Assembly (NCBI GenBank): GCA_021159845.1
Contig: JAGHDS010000350.1
Coordinates: 1 to 7,362 of the forward strand
Origin: Anaerolineae bacterium
GTDB taxonomy: Bacteria; Chloroflexota; Anaerolineae; DUEN01
Length of the DNA: 7,362 nucleotides
Direction: 5' to 3'
Position 1 is the first letter of the stretch. Each line of letters opens with the position of its first letter. Below, one piece after another: positions 1 through 6,164 of this stretch. The notes under the pieces are model-generated. The model saw only the letters and a program-made list of their open reading frames with translations, was not told the DNA's origin and made no database searches. Made by a program: the position numbers and the translations under genes.

Positions 1-35
1 GAGCCAACAACGACAAGCGCCACTCTTACAAAGAG

Positions 36-41
36 ATTATA
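36..41 (-). promoter_or_regulatory. Candidate -10 box for a gene left of the window
   Basis: The minus strand reads a perfect TATAAT here, preceded by AAGG. The hexamer 17 bp upstream is TACCGG, so no good -35 accompanies it. Just downstream, across the expected transcription start, lies the small dyad CTCTT-ACA-AAGAG (23-35), which could be an operator or chance. Transcription would run off the left edge of the window, so the gene served cannot be seen. Confidence 0.35.
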
Positions 42-110
42 CCTTATTCTACTCCACACCGGTAGCCTGCAAGAGTGTGTTCAGGAGCCAATCTGGGACA
101 TCCACCTAGC

Positions 111-135
111 TCCAAGTGCTTTGGCAGCGGACGGT
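111..135 (+). repeat. Short dispersed repeat, copy 1
   Basis: These 25 bases match 7239-7263 in the same orientation at 22 of 25 positions. The conserved core begins TCCAAGTG and continues through TTTGGC and GCGGA to GGT. The differences are at element positions 9 (C/T), 16 (A/C) and 22 (C/T). Each copy is followed after about 15 bases by a hairpin. No protein-coding role is apparent. This looks like one end of a dispersed intergenic element. Confidence 0.6.
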
Positions 136-150
136 GAACAGTCCCCATGA

Positions 151-165
151 GCGGTGGCACACCGC
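151..165. repeat. Small perfect hairpin GCGGTG-GCA-CACCGC
   Basis: A perfect 6-bp inverted repeat with a 3-base loop lies 15 bases after the first copy of the dispersed repeat. Neither strand has a T-run after it, so it is not a typical terminator. Its placement resembles the hairpin that follows the second copy at the right end of the window, although the stem sequences differ. Confidence 0.45.
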
Positions 166-181
166 ATAACGATGAGCATAA

Positions 182-279
182 GAACGCAGATGACGCTGAT
201 GCACGCAGATCCTCACTGATCATCCTGATTTTTGCCTTTTTCATCTGCGAGATCGGCTTTTTCTGCGTCATCAGCGTTC
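182..279. repeat. Imperfect inverted-repeat element made of CGCAGAT/ATCTGCG words
   Basis: The left arm (182-199) begins GAACGCAGATGACGC. The right arm (262-279), read on the opposite strand, begins GAACGCTGATGACGC. The arms agree at 16 of 18 positions. Between them, variants of the same word (CGCAGAT, ACTGAT, CCTGAT, ATCTGCG) recur at roughly 10-base steps around an AT-rich centre near 225-242. The result is a palindromic element of about 100 bp with near helical-turn periodicity. It resembles intergenic repeats built from 'atctgcgt/atcagcgt' words that I recall from environmental bacterial genomes, often beside small genes of the GxxExxY type. No such gene is visible here. Confidence 0.55.
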
Positions 280-353
280 ACCCATTCTATTTTCACAGCA
301 GTTACGGCAACGACTGCCTTGCTTTGCCCGCGCTGATGCGAACTGTCCCCTCT

Positions 354-385
354 AAAAGGCAAAGGCATCCCTTTCGGGTGCCTTT
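354..385 (-). terminator. Probable rho-independent terminator of the MurR/RpiR gene
   Basis: Bases 361-385 fold as AAAGGCA paired with TGCCTTT, then a one-base bulge, then CCC paired with GGG around a 4-base loop. On the minus strand the stem is followed by GCCTTTT, a short U-rich tail. The hairpin sits about 55 bases past the stop codon of the regulator, the expected distance. The interrupted U-tract keeps this below certainty. Confidence 0.55.
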
Positions 386-439
386 GTCCAAATCGTGTAT
401 CCTTTTGAGAGAGGACGGGAGCATCACCGTCAATAATGC

Positions 440-1327
440 TTATCCAATACCTCCGGACTCCCCATCCGACATATCACGAAGGTCAGGGATCTCACGATCG
501 TGCTGCATAGCGATGTTCTGATAATTACGTTGGAACTCACTTAAGAGATTGCTAAGCGATTCAGTATCACCGAGAGCCAATATCTGGGCAAGCGCCACAA
601 GCACAGCGGTGATCGCCGTCAGCGAAGCGTATGGGCCACCACTGACACTTGGAGCGAACACCTTCAGGCTGGCCACCCGGGCGATTGGACTGGCGTAGGA
701 GCCGAATACTCCTGCCGTTTTTGCCCCGCGATCCTTGGCAAGCTGAAGCACGGCAGCGACTTCACCGGCATACACGGAAGCGCCAATACCAACCACCACA
801 TCTTCCGCCCCTAACTGGCCCAATACAAACGCCTGACTCATAGCCTCAGACGAGACATAATCCGCGCGTAGGCCCAAATCGCGCAGGATCGTAGCGAAGG
901 CTTCCCCTATATAAGCTCCATACCCAGCCCCCAACACCACAATACGTCGAGCGGACTTCAGGGTCTTAATCAAGTCCTCCAACACATCAGTGGATAGCCC
1001 CAACGCTTGCTGGATATTTTCCACATCACGTAGTAACGATCGCTGCCACGTAGCGGATGGGCTATTGTCGCCTTTTAGCGGCTCATAGGAGCTCTGAAGC
1101 TCCGCCTTAACCTGCGCCTGGACATCGTGAATCAAGTCAGGGTAGCCCCGGTAGCCCAGACGTTGAGCGCATCGCACCACCGTCGTGGTGTCCACATCCA
1201 CAGCCTCGCCCAGCTCTGCCGCCGTCATAAAAGCTGCTTCACGGTAGTGATCCAGTAAGAAATCTGCAATGCGCCTGTAGCTTGGTGAAAGTAAATTGTA
1301 CACCTGAGCAATACGCTCTCGATACAT
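440..1327 (-). CDS. MurR/RpiR-family transcriptional regulator (HTH + SIS domain)
   Basis: This encodes a 295-residue cytoplasmic DNA-binding regulator, a normal length for the family. Residues about 1-75 form the N-terminal HTH domain: the helix-turn-helix runs from about AAELGEAV (36-43) through DTTTVVRCAQRLGYRGYPDL (46-65), matching the family pattern TVxRFxxxLGFxGYxxL with Cys in place of the usual Phe/Leu. Residues about 125-255 form a SIS (sugar isomerase) domain, with RRIVVLGAGYGAYIGEAFA as its first strand and helix and DVVVGIGASVYAGEV as the second. SIS domains in this family bind phosphosugars, which control operator binding. The ATG is set by GGAGGT six bases upstream. The gene has its own promoter and sits about 490 bp after mfd. 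No sugar kinase, isomerase or transporter gene is beside it, so ligand and targets are unknown. The last ~20 residues are acidic and Gly-rich, outside the SIS fold. GC content looks lower than in mfd or pth. Confidence 0.93.
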   Translation of the reverse strand: MYRERIAQVYNLLSPSYRRIADFLLDHYREAAFMTAAELGEAVDVDTTTVVRCAQRLGYRGYPDLIHDVQAQVKAELQSSYEPLKGDNSPSATWQRSLLRDVENIQQALGLSTDVLEDLIKTLKSARRIVVLGAGYGAYIGEAFATILRDLGLRADYVSSEAMSQAFVLGQLGAEDVVVGIGASVYAGEVAAVLQLAKDRGAKTAGVFGSYASPIARVASLKVFAPSVSGGPYASLTAITAVLVALAQILALGDTESLSNLLSEFQRNYQNIAMQHDREIPDLRDMSDGESGGIG

Positions 1328-1333
1328 GATGAT

Positions 1334-1339
1334 ACCTCC
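1334..1339 (-). promoter_or_regulatory. Shine-Dalgarno site of the MurR/RpiR gene
   Basis: The minus strand reads GGAGGT followed by the six bases ATCATC and then the ATG. This is a near-perfect ribosome binding site at good spacing, and it fixes the start codon of the regulator. Confidence 0.85.
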
Positions 1340-1357
1340 GACATGTGGAATGAGAAG

Positions 1358-1367
1358 CCATACTTAA
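1358..1367. repeat. 10-bp direct repeat CCATACTTAA, copy 1
   Basis: An exact copy of CCATACTTAA lies here and again at 1462-1471, with starts 104 bp apart in the same orientation. Both copies are inside the leader of the regulator gene; this one is about 30 bases from its ATG. Similarity extends loosely beyond the core (GCCACG after this copy, CACGG after the other). The pair could be regulator binding sites or remnants of a dispersed element. Confidence 0.45.
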
Positions 1368-1383
1368 GCCACGCTATCGCCAA

Positions 1384-1400
1384 ATTACATTGTCATTACA
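1384..1400. promoter_or_regulatory. Paired ATTACA motif, possible operator
   Basis: ATTACA occurs at 1384-1389 and again at 1395-1400, the two starts 11 bp apart, so both would face the same side of the helix. The site is 57-73 bases upstream of the regulator ATG. ATTACA is also one half of the known HexR operator (TGTARTWWWATTACA), and HexR is an RpiR-family protein, but here the halves are direct rather than inverted. A rival reading is that GTCATTACAAGG starts a decayed copy of a GTCATTGCGAGG-type dispersed repeat. Confidence 0.25.
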
Positions 1401-1461
1401 AGGTGACCCAAGGAGCGAGGGGACAAACGTCAACCGGCGGCCTCACGACCGACACGAAAAC

Positions 1462-1471
1462 CCATACTTAA
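1462..1471. repeat. 10-bp direct repeat CCATACTTAA, copy 2
   Basis: This is the exact second copy of the motif at 1358-1367, about 100 bases downstream of the predicted transcription start of the regulator gene on the minus strand. A CTCACGA word also recurs around it (1442-1448 and 1494-1500). Confidence 0.45.
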
Positions 1472-1575
1472 CACGGGGGGCGTTCGAGCACATCTCACGA
1501 CTTTCGGGGAGCCTGGTTCAACGCAGGGGCTTCCCAAGAGCCTTCATCGCGGTCATTACTTGTTGAGACGCCATT

Positions 1576-1604
1576 AGTATACGGTTGCTCATGATATCTG
1601 TCAA
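1576..1604 (-). promoter_or_regulatory. Sigma-70-type promoter for the MurR/RpiR gene
   Basis: The minus strand reads TTGACA (1604-1599), a 17-base spacer, and TATACT (1581-1576). That is a perfect -35, ideal spacing and a 5-of-6 match at -10, the best promoter in the window. Transcription would start near 1569, leaving a leader of about 240 nt before the ATG at 1327. The plus strand has no gene nearby. A weaker alternative closer to the gene (TTGGGT, 16 bp, TGTAAT around 1385-1412) cannot be excluded. Confidence 0.65.
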
Positions 1605-1694
1605 GAGAATTGGTACCGCCAACCTTCCAATGCAGTCAAAGGACACCTTAAATTGTTGTCAGGATTCACCATCGAACAGAAAGTACCCTTGCCT

Positions 1695-1721
1695 CCCTCC
1701 TCCCACACAAACTGGAGAGGG
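1695..1721. repeat. C-rich/G-rich intergenic hairpin
   Basis: CCCTCCTCC (1695-1703) pairs with GGAGAGGG (1714-1721) if one C is bulged, leaving a loop of about 10 bases. The pattern is related to the stronger hairpin at 7278-7307. No run of T follows on either strand, so it is better read as a dispersed hairpin repeat than a standard terminator, though its place about 100 bases after the mfd stop would let it act as a transcript 3' end. Confidence 0.45.
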
Positions 1722-1817
1722 TCTCAAGTTAAAATATGTTGACAGCCCAATAGAGGGCATGGGGACCTCTGTGCATGAACGACGAGGGCGTAGAACGCGG
1801 GTGACTGGGATGAAGAA

Positions 1818-4800
1818 TCAAGCGTTCAACCTCTCCAGCACGCGCATCAGGTCCGACTGCCATGTCTCGCGCATGGGGAGCCAGATCGCGCGACGCTCCA
1901 CTCGAACGTGCTCACCCAGGCGCTTTTGCAGAGCGCCTCGGTCCACATGCTCGAGGGCATCCGAACGCAGCACCAATTGTTGATTCTCAAGGGCGATGGC
2001 CTGAACGCGTGCCTGGATCGCGAGAATCTTCACCCGGACCTGGTAGAGCAAGTTTTCTACCTCAGTGGGGAGCGACCCGAATCGATCCTCCAGTTCCTTT
2101 GCCATCTCCTCCACCTGACGCAGGGAGGTCAGCCCCGCCATCCGCCGGTAGAGCTGAAAGCGCAATCCCTCGTCAGGCACGTAATCCTCGGGAATGGCGG
2201 CCGAGAGCGGCAGGTCGAGCGAGACCGTGGGGGCTATGGGCTCTTCCATCACGGATTGGCGTCCGTTCTTTTGTGGCGGGGGCAGCTCTCCGCCGTGTTC
2301 CATTCGCTCCCGGGCCTCCTGCACTGCCTGAGCGAGCAATCGGCAGTAGAGATCGAAGCCGACCGCTGCGATGTGCCCGTGCTGTCGGGCCCCCAGCAGC
2401 TCACCCGCGCCGCGCATCTCCAGGTCGCGCATCGCCACCTGGAAACCAGCGCCCAAATCGCTGGCCTCTACGATCGTCTCCAGCCGCCGCCGGGCCTCCG
2501 GGCTCAGTTGCTTGCCGCGATCGTACAACAGGTACGCGTAGGCCCTGACGGCGCTGCGTCCCACCCGCCCCCGCAGTTGGTACAGCTGTGCCAACCCGAA
2601 CTGGTCCGCCCGATTGATGATGATCGTGTTCGCGTTGGGGATGTCCAGCCCGCTCTCGATGATGTTGGTGCATACCAGGACGTCGATCTCACCGTTGACG
2701 AACTGGAGCATCACCTTCTCCAGCTCACTCTCCTTCATCTGGCCGTGGGCGATGGCGAATCGGGCCTCGGGCACCAGCCGTTCCAGACGGTGAGCGATCT
2801 GCGTGATCCCTTGTACCCGGTTGTGTACGAAGAACACCTGGCCCCCGCGGTCGAGCTCGCGCAGGATCGCCTGGCGGATGAGCGTCTCATCGTATTCCGC
2901 CATCATTGTGCGCACGGGGAGCCGTTCCTCCGGCGGCGTGTCGATGGTGCTCAGATCGCGCACGCCGGTCAGGGACATATGCAACGTGCGTGGGATGGGC
3001 GTTGCCGTCAGAGTAAGGACGTCGATCTCCGTGCGCAGTTGTTTGAGACGCTCCTTATGGGCCACACCGAAGCGTTGCTCCTCATCGACGATGAGCAACC
3101 CCAGGTCTTTGAACTTCACATCCTTGGAGAGCAGTCGGTGAGTGCCGATGACGATGTCCACGGTGCCGTTGGCCAGCCCCTCCAACACCTGACGTTGCTC
3201 CGCCCGGGACCGGAAGCGAGAGAGCATCTCCACGCGAATTGGGAACGGGCGTAGCCGCTCGGTGAAGGTGCGGTAATGCTGTTGTGCCAGGACCGTGGTG
3301 GGCACAAGGACAGCGACTTGCTTGCTGTCCATCACCGCCTTGAAAGCCGCTCGCAACGCCACTTCCGTCTTCCCGTATCCGACATCGCCGCAGATTAGCC
3401 GATCCATCGGCCGGGGCTGCTCCATATCTTGCTTGACCGCCTCGATGGCCACGAGCTGATCCTCCGTCTCCACGTAGGGGAAGGCGGATTCCAGCTCTTG
3501 TTGCCAGGGACTGTCCTTGCTGAAGGCGTGGCCGGGCACCAGCTCGCGTGCGGCGTAGAGCTTGAGCAGATCCTCGGCGATGTCAGCAACGGCCTTCTTA
3601 GCTCGCTGCTTGACGATGTTCCAGTCGGCCGTGCCCAGTCGGTTCAGCGCAGGTGGTGTGCCTCCGGCCCCTACGTATCGGCTCAGCCTGTCCGCCTGGT
3701 GTACGGGCACGTACAACCGGTCCCCCTGCGCGTAGTCCACCTGCAGGTACTCGCGCAGGTTGCCGTCCACCTCCAGTTTCACCAGCCCCTTGTAGATACC
3801 GATGCCGTGCTCTATGTGCACCACGTAATCGCCCGGTTGCACGTCGGAGAAAAACGCTTCGGGTGCCACGGTGCGTATGCGGGAACGGCGACGGGGTTGG
3901 GGCTTGCTCCAGCCGAACAGCTCGGCATCGGTGAGGAAGCTCAGTAACGGCGCTGGATGATCGGCGGCTGTCGCCTCGGCCGAGGCGGCCCCTGCACGCT
4001 CCGGCCGTAGCACCCACCCCTCGGGCAGTTGGCCGGGCACAATGGTGATCGTGGCGGGAGCTGGTGGCTCGACGATCTCCTCTCGGACTTCCGCGGGGAC
4101 ATCGGCCTCGGCCAGGAGATCGGACACCCGGGCAGCTTGCCGGGTGACCAGGACGAGCCGCGCGCCCGCGCGGCGCTGCGCGGCGACCTCCGGCACGATC
4201 TGGCGCACGCGCCCGCCGTATCGAGGCCCGGGGACGAAGGCGCGCGCTAGCGGAGAAGAGCGCGATACCGGGCGGCCATCGAGCCCGCCGTAGCCCAGGA
4301 TGATCGGTGAGCGTTCCTCGATCATGGGGAGCAGATCCACCCAGCGGAGATAAGGCCGTTTGAGGCCGTTCGGCAACTCGCCCGTCTTGATCAGGTCCTC
4401 GCGTAGCTGCTCCGCCTGGCCTTCCAGGTCTGCCACGGTGGCGGCCAGCTCGGCTGCGTCATCCAGGATGAGGAGCGCATCCTTGGGAAGGTGCTGGAGC
4501 GGCGAGGCAGGCTGAGAGTACAAATAGGGTAGGTACCACTCGATACCGCGAAAGCCTGCTCCGTTCAGCAGTTGATCGATCTCTTTTTCGTACTCCGTGC
4601 GTGCCGGTGGATGGCATGGTTCCAGGTCGAGCGCGGCCAGCCGATCTTTGGCAGTGGGGCCGAGGCGGGGAAGCGCCTCGCTGGCCGGGCCGATAAGGAC
4701 GGCTTGCACATGAGTTCGCGTGCGTTGTGTGGCCGGATCGAAAAATCGCAGGCTGTCGATCTCATCCCCGAACAGCTCGATGCGAACGGGCCAGGAGAGG

Positions 4801-5405
4801 TTGGGCGGCCAGACGTCGATGATGCCGCCGCGACGGCTGAACGTGCCCGGCTCCTCGACGATGGTAACGGAGCGGTAACCGAGCCCTACCCACGTCTGTA
4901 GCAACTTGCCCATGTCTACCAGTTGGCCACGGCGCAAGGGGCGCAGCGAGGCTCGCAGCTCACGCGGCGGGATGGTGGACTGCATCAGCGCCCGTGCGGA
5001 TGCCACGACGATAGGTGGTGCAACAGGCTCGCCGCTGACCTGCGGGGTGCGGCCCCGAGCCCGCGCTAGAGCTACCAGCGCGGCCAGGCGTGCCTGCCGT
5101 GTCTCACGAGACCAGGGCACGCGTTCGTACGGAAGGGCGTCAGCGTCGGCCAGATGGAACACTGACTCAGGGGTGGGTGCCCAGACGCTCAGTTGCTCCG
5201 CGTATTGCGTGGCCACGTCGGATCGCGCGGCCAGGATCAGGATTGGCCGGTTCAGCAGCGCGGCCAGCCCCGCGGAGACGTAGGCTCGCGCGCTGACGGG
5301 GATGGACAACGGCCCCGGAGGGGCCTCGCCCACTCGAATGCCCTCTAGCAAGTCTGTAAAGGGGCCTACATGGCGTAGGAAATCCAGCAACCCGCTCAGG
5401 TTCAT
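1818..5405 (-). CDS. mfd: Transcription-repair coupling factor Mfd
   Basis: This encodes a 1195-residue ATP-dependent DNA translocase that pushes RNA polymerase off DNA lesions and recruits UvrA to start nucleotide excision repair. The N-terminal third is the UvrB-like module, with GTFSRRGGIIDVWPP near 187-201, matching the UvrA-contact segment. Residues about 505-600 form the CarD-like RNA-polymerase-interacting domain (PGDYVVHIEHGIGIYKGL at 524-541). The superfamily 2 helicase motor follows: Walker A GDVGYGKT (673-680), DEEQ box (774-777), TATPIPRT (800-807), IIESGLDIPNAN (915-926) and the motif VI segment QLRGRVGRS (943-951). The C-terminal ~140 residues form the regulatory TRCF domain that masks the UvrA site. 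The length is full (E. coli 1148) and no key motif is missing. The ATG has only a weak upstream GGTAGAG and lies 20 bp after the pth stop, so translation is probably coupled. Large open frames on the opposite strand are codon-bias shadows. Confidence 0.98.
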   Translation of the reverse strand: MNLSGLLDFLRHVGPFTDLLEGIRVGEAPPGPLSIPVSARAYVSAGLAALLNRPILILAARSDVATQYAEQLSVWAPTPESVFHLADADALPYERVPWSRETRQARLAALVALARARGRTPQVSGEPVAPPIVVASARALMQSTIPPRELRASLRPLRRGQLVDMGKLLQTWVGLGYRSVTIVEEPGTFSRRGGIIDVWPPNLSWPVRIELFGDEIDSLRFFDPATQRTRTHVQAVLIGPASEALPRLGPTAKDRLAALDLEPCHPPARTEYEKEIDQLLNGAGFRGIEWYLPYLYSQPASPLQHLPKDALLILDDAAELAATVADLEGQAEQLREDLIKTGELPNGLKRPYLRWVDLLPMIEERSPIILGYGGLDGRPVSRSSPLARAFVPGPRYGGRVRQIVPEVAAQRRAGARLVLVTRQAARVSDLLAEADVPAEVREEIVEPPAPATITIVPGQLPEGWVLRPERAGAASAEATAADHPAPLLSFLTDAELFGWSKPQPRRRSRIRTVAPEAFFSDVQPGDYVVHIEHGIGIYKGLVKLEVDGNLREYLQVDYAQGDRLYVPVHQADRLSRYVGAGGTPPALNRLGTADWNIVKQRAKKAVADIAEDLLKLYAARELVPGHAFSKDSPWQQELESAFPYVETEDQLVAIEAVKQDMEQPRPMDRLICGDVGYGKTEVALRAAFKAVMDSKQVAVLVPTTVLAQQHYRTFTERLRPFPIRVEMLSRFRSRAEQRQVLEGLANGTVDIVIGTHRLLSKDVKFKDLGLLIVDEEQRFGVAHKERLKQLRTEIDVLTLTATPIPRTLHMSLTGVRDLSTIDTPPEERLPVRTMMAEYDETLIRQAILRELDRGGQVFFVHNRVQGITQIAHRLERLVPEARFAIAHGQMKESELEKVMLQFVNGEIDVLVCTNIIESGLDIPNANTIIINRADQFGLAQLYQLRGRVGRSAVRAYAYLLYDRGKQLSPEARRRLETIVEASDLGAGFQVAMRDLEMRGAGELLGARQHGHIAAVGFDLYCRLLAQAVQEARERMEHGGELPPPQKNGRQSVMEEPIAPTVSLDLPLSAAIPEDYVPDEGLRFQLYRRMAGLTSLRQVEEMAKELEDRFGSLPTEVENLLYQVRVKILAIQARVQAIALENQQLVLRSDALEHVDRGALQKRLGEHVRVERRAIWLPMRETWQSDLMRVLERLNA

Positions 5406-5425
5406 CTGTCTCTACCATTTGCAGG

Positions 5426-5989
5426 TCACAGGGACGGGCCGTTGAATGCATTCATTGCCTCTTCGATGCCCTGGCGTAGCCAGCATTCGATGGCCTGTAC
5501 GGCCCGGTCCCGTACCTGTGTCATGATCTCCTCTTGCTCGGGTGAGAAATCTTGTAAGACGTAATCGATCGGGTCCATGCGCCCGGGCGGTCGGCCGATC
5601 CCGACGCGCAGCCGGGGAAACGATTGCGTTCCCAACCGGTCGATGATCGACTGCACGCCTCGATGCCCGCCCGAACTGCCTTGGGGACGCAGCCGGATCC
5701 GCCCCACAGGCAGGTCGAGATCATCGTACACGACTAAAAGGTTCTCCGGCGCGATCTTGTAGAACCGGGCGATGGCTGCCACGGCCACCCCGGAGTCGTT
5801 CATGAATGTGATCGGCTTGACCAATATGACGCGATGAGAATCGATGTGCCCCAGTGCTAGCAGTGCCTTATCGCGCTGCCGGTCGAAGCGCAGCCCGTGC
5901 TGCTCGGCCAGCATATCGATGCATTGGAACCCGACGTTGTGTCGGTTATGCGCGTATCGCGCTCCGGGGTTCCCCAGCCCGACGATCAT
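5426..5989 (-). CDS. pth: Peptidyl-tRNA hydrolase Pth
   Basis: This encodes a 187-residue cytoplasmic enzyme that cuts the ester bond of peptidyl-tRNA released from stalled ribosomes, recycling tRNA. Numbered from the chosen ATG, family signatures are IVGLGNPG (2-9, Asn7), RHNVGF (16-21, with catalytic His17 corresponding to E. coli His20), KPITFMNDSG (58-67, Asn64) and VVYDDLDLPVG (86-96, Asp90). The substrate-loop segment reads GSSGGHRGVQSI, with Arg110 where E. coli has Asn114. The length is typical (about 185-200). The frame stays open to 6130, but that would overlap the upstream terminator, and the conserved fold starts at MIVGLGNPG. A TTG at 6037-6035 has a better Shine-Dalgarno (GAGGAG, seven bases away) and would add 16 residues unlike the family. 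mfd follows after 20 bp, as in many bacteria. The only promoter hint is a weak extended -10, TGCTACCCT, near 6057-6064. Confidence 0.95.
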   Translation of the reverse strand: MIVGLGNPGARYAHNRHNVGFQCIDMLAEQHGLRFDRQRDKALLALGHIDSHRVILVKPITFMNDSGVAVAAIARFYKIAPENLLVVYDDLDLPVGRIRLRPQGSSGGHRGVQSIIDRLGTQSFPRLRVGIGRPPGRMDPIDYVLQDFSPEQEEIMTQVRDRAVQAIECWLRQGIEEAMNAFNGPSL

Positions 5990-6018
5990 CTTGGGTGTCC
6001 CCGGCTTCTCACCTTCAT
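5986..6018 (-). other. Possible 10-codon upstream reading frame overlapping the pth start
   Basis: On the minus strand an ATG at 6018 opens a frame encoding MKVRSRGHPR, whose TGA stop overlaps the pth ATG as ATGA (5989-5986). This is the classic geometry of translational coupling. The frame has no strong Shine-Dalgarno of its own; the nearest, GAGGAG at 6050-6045, is about 27 bases upstream. With only 10 codons it could easily be chance. Confidence 0.25.
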
Positions 6019-6064
6019 GGTTCGCGGTACCGAACAAGCGAGCACTCCTCAGACATAGGGTAGC

Positions 6065-6096
6065 ACAAAAGGGGGCTAATCGAGACGACCAGCCCC
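6065..6096 (-). terminator. Rho-independent terminator of the anchored-protein gene
   Basis: On the minus strand GGGGCTGGTC pairs with GATTAGCCCC (two G-U pairs) around the 5-base loop GTCTC, and is followed by CTTTTGT. That is a 10-bp, GC-anchored stem with a U-rich tail, about 70 bases after the stop codon at 6165 and just upstream of pth. It separates the anchored-protein gene from the pth-mfd unit and argues against pth starting further upstream. Confidence 0.8.
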
Positions 6097-6164
6097 TGCT
6101 CACGAGATATGTAATGGCGTGAAGGCACATAGGGTCACAGCATCGGGTGACCGGCCTGCTGGCC

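Larger units (their letters stand above)
1..439. other. Gene-free left flank rich in repeats
   Basis: No credible gene lies in this 439-base stretch. From left to right it holds a minus-strand TATAAT, a 25-bp sequence that recurs near the right end of the window, a small perfect hairpin, an imperfect inverted-repeat element of about 100 bp, and a hairpin that probably ends the regulator transcript. Base composition is clearly more AT-rich than in mfd or pth. Open frames crossing the stretch on both strands are translations of the repeats: no family motif, no convincing start, and a composition set by the repeated words. Confidence 0.7.
1328..1817. other. Gene-free stretch between the regulator and mfd
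   Basis: No gene is visible in these 490 bases. The part near mfd has a C-rich/G-rich hairpin (1695-1721) and short weak hairpins such as GCCC-N6-GGGC (about 1745-1758) that could help end the mfd transcript, but no clear U-tract follows any of them, so the mfd terminator is unassigned. The middle carries a strong minus-strand promoter. The part near the regulator forms its putative long leader, with two copies of a 10-bp direct repeat and a paired ATTACA motif. Confidence 0.7.

Noticed and set aside
44..271. 75-codon minus-strand frame at the left edge
   Set aside because: It is made entirely of dispersed-repeat sequence. A short peptide word (PKHL) recurs in the repeat frame at the right end because the DNA repeat is shared, not because of a protein family.
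182..279. CRISPR-like array
   Set aside because: The repeated words are 6-8 bases, diverged and about 10 bases apart, with no spacer-sized intervals and no cas gene in the window.
147..521. 124-codon plus-strand frame with an apparent membrane segment (LIILIFAFFICEIGFF)
   Set aside because: The hydrophobic stretch is the translation of the AT-rich centre of the inverted-repeat element. The frame also runs antisense into the regulator gene and lacks a Shine-Dalgarno.
1500..1560. Possible tRNA-like GGTTCAA segment near 1515
   Set aside because: No acceptor stem, anticodon arm or correct T-loop continuation can be formed around it.
1908..3254. 448-codon open frame on the plus strand opposite mfd
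   Set aside because: It lies wholly antisense to the motif-rich mfd helicase domain, has no recognisable domain and is a usual by-product of GC-rich codon bias on the opposite strand.
3429..3947. 172-codon plus-strand frame inside mfd
   Set aside because: It is a shadow of the mfd coding sequence with no independent evidence.
5990..6130. Extended pth start at 6130 adding 47 residues
   Set aside because: The extension would translate through the terminator hairpin at 6066-6096, has no family similarity, and gives a protein longer than normal Pth.
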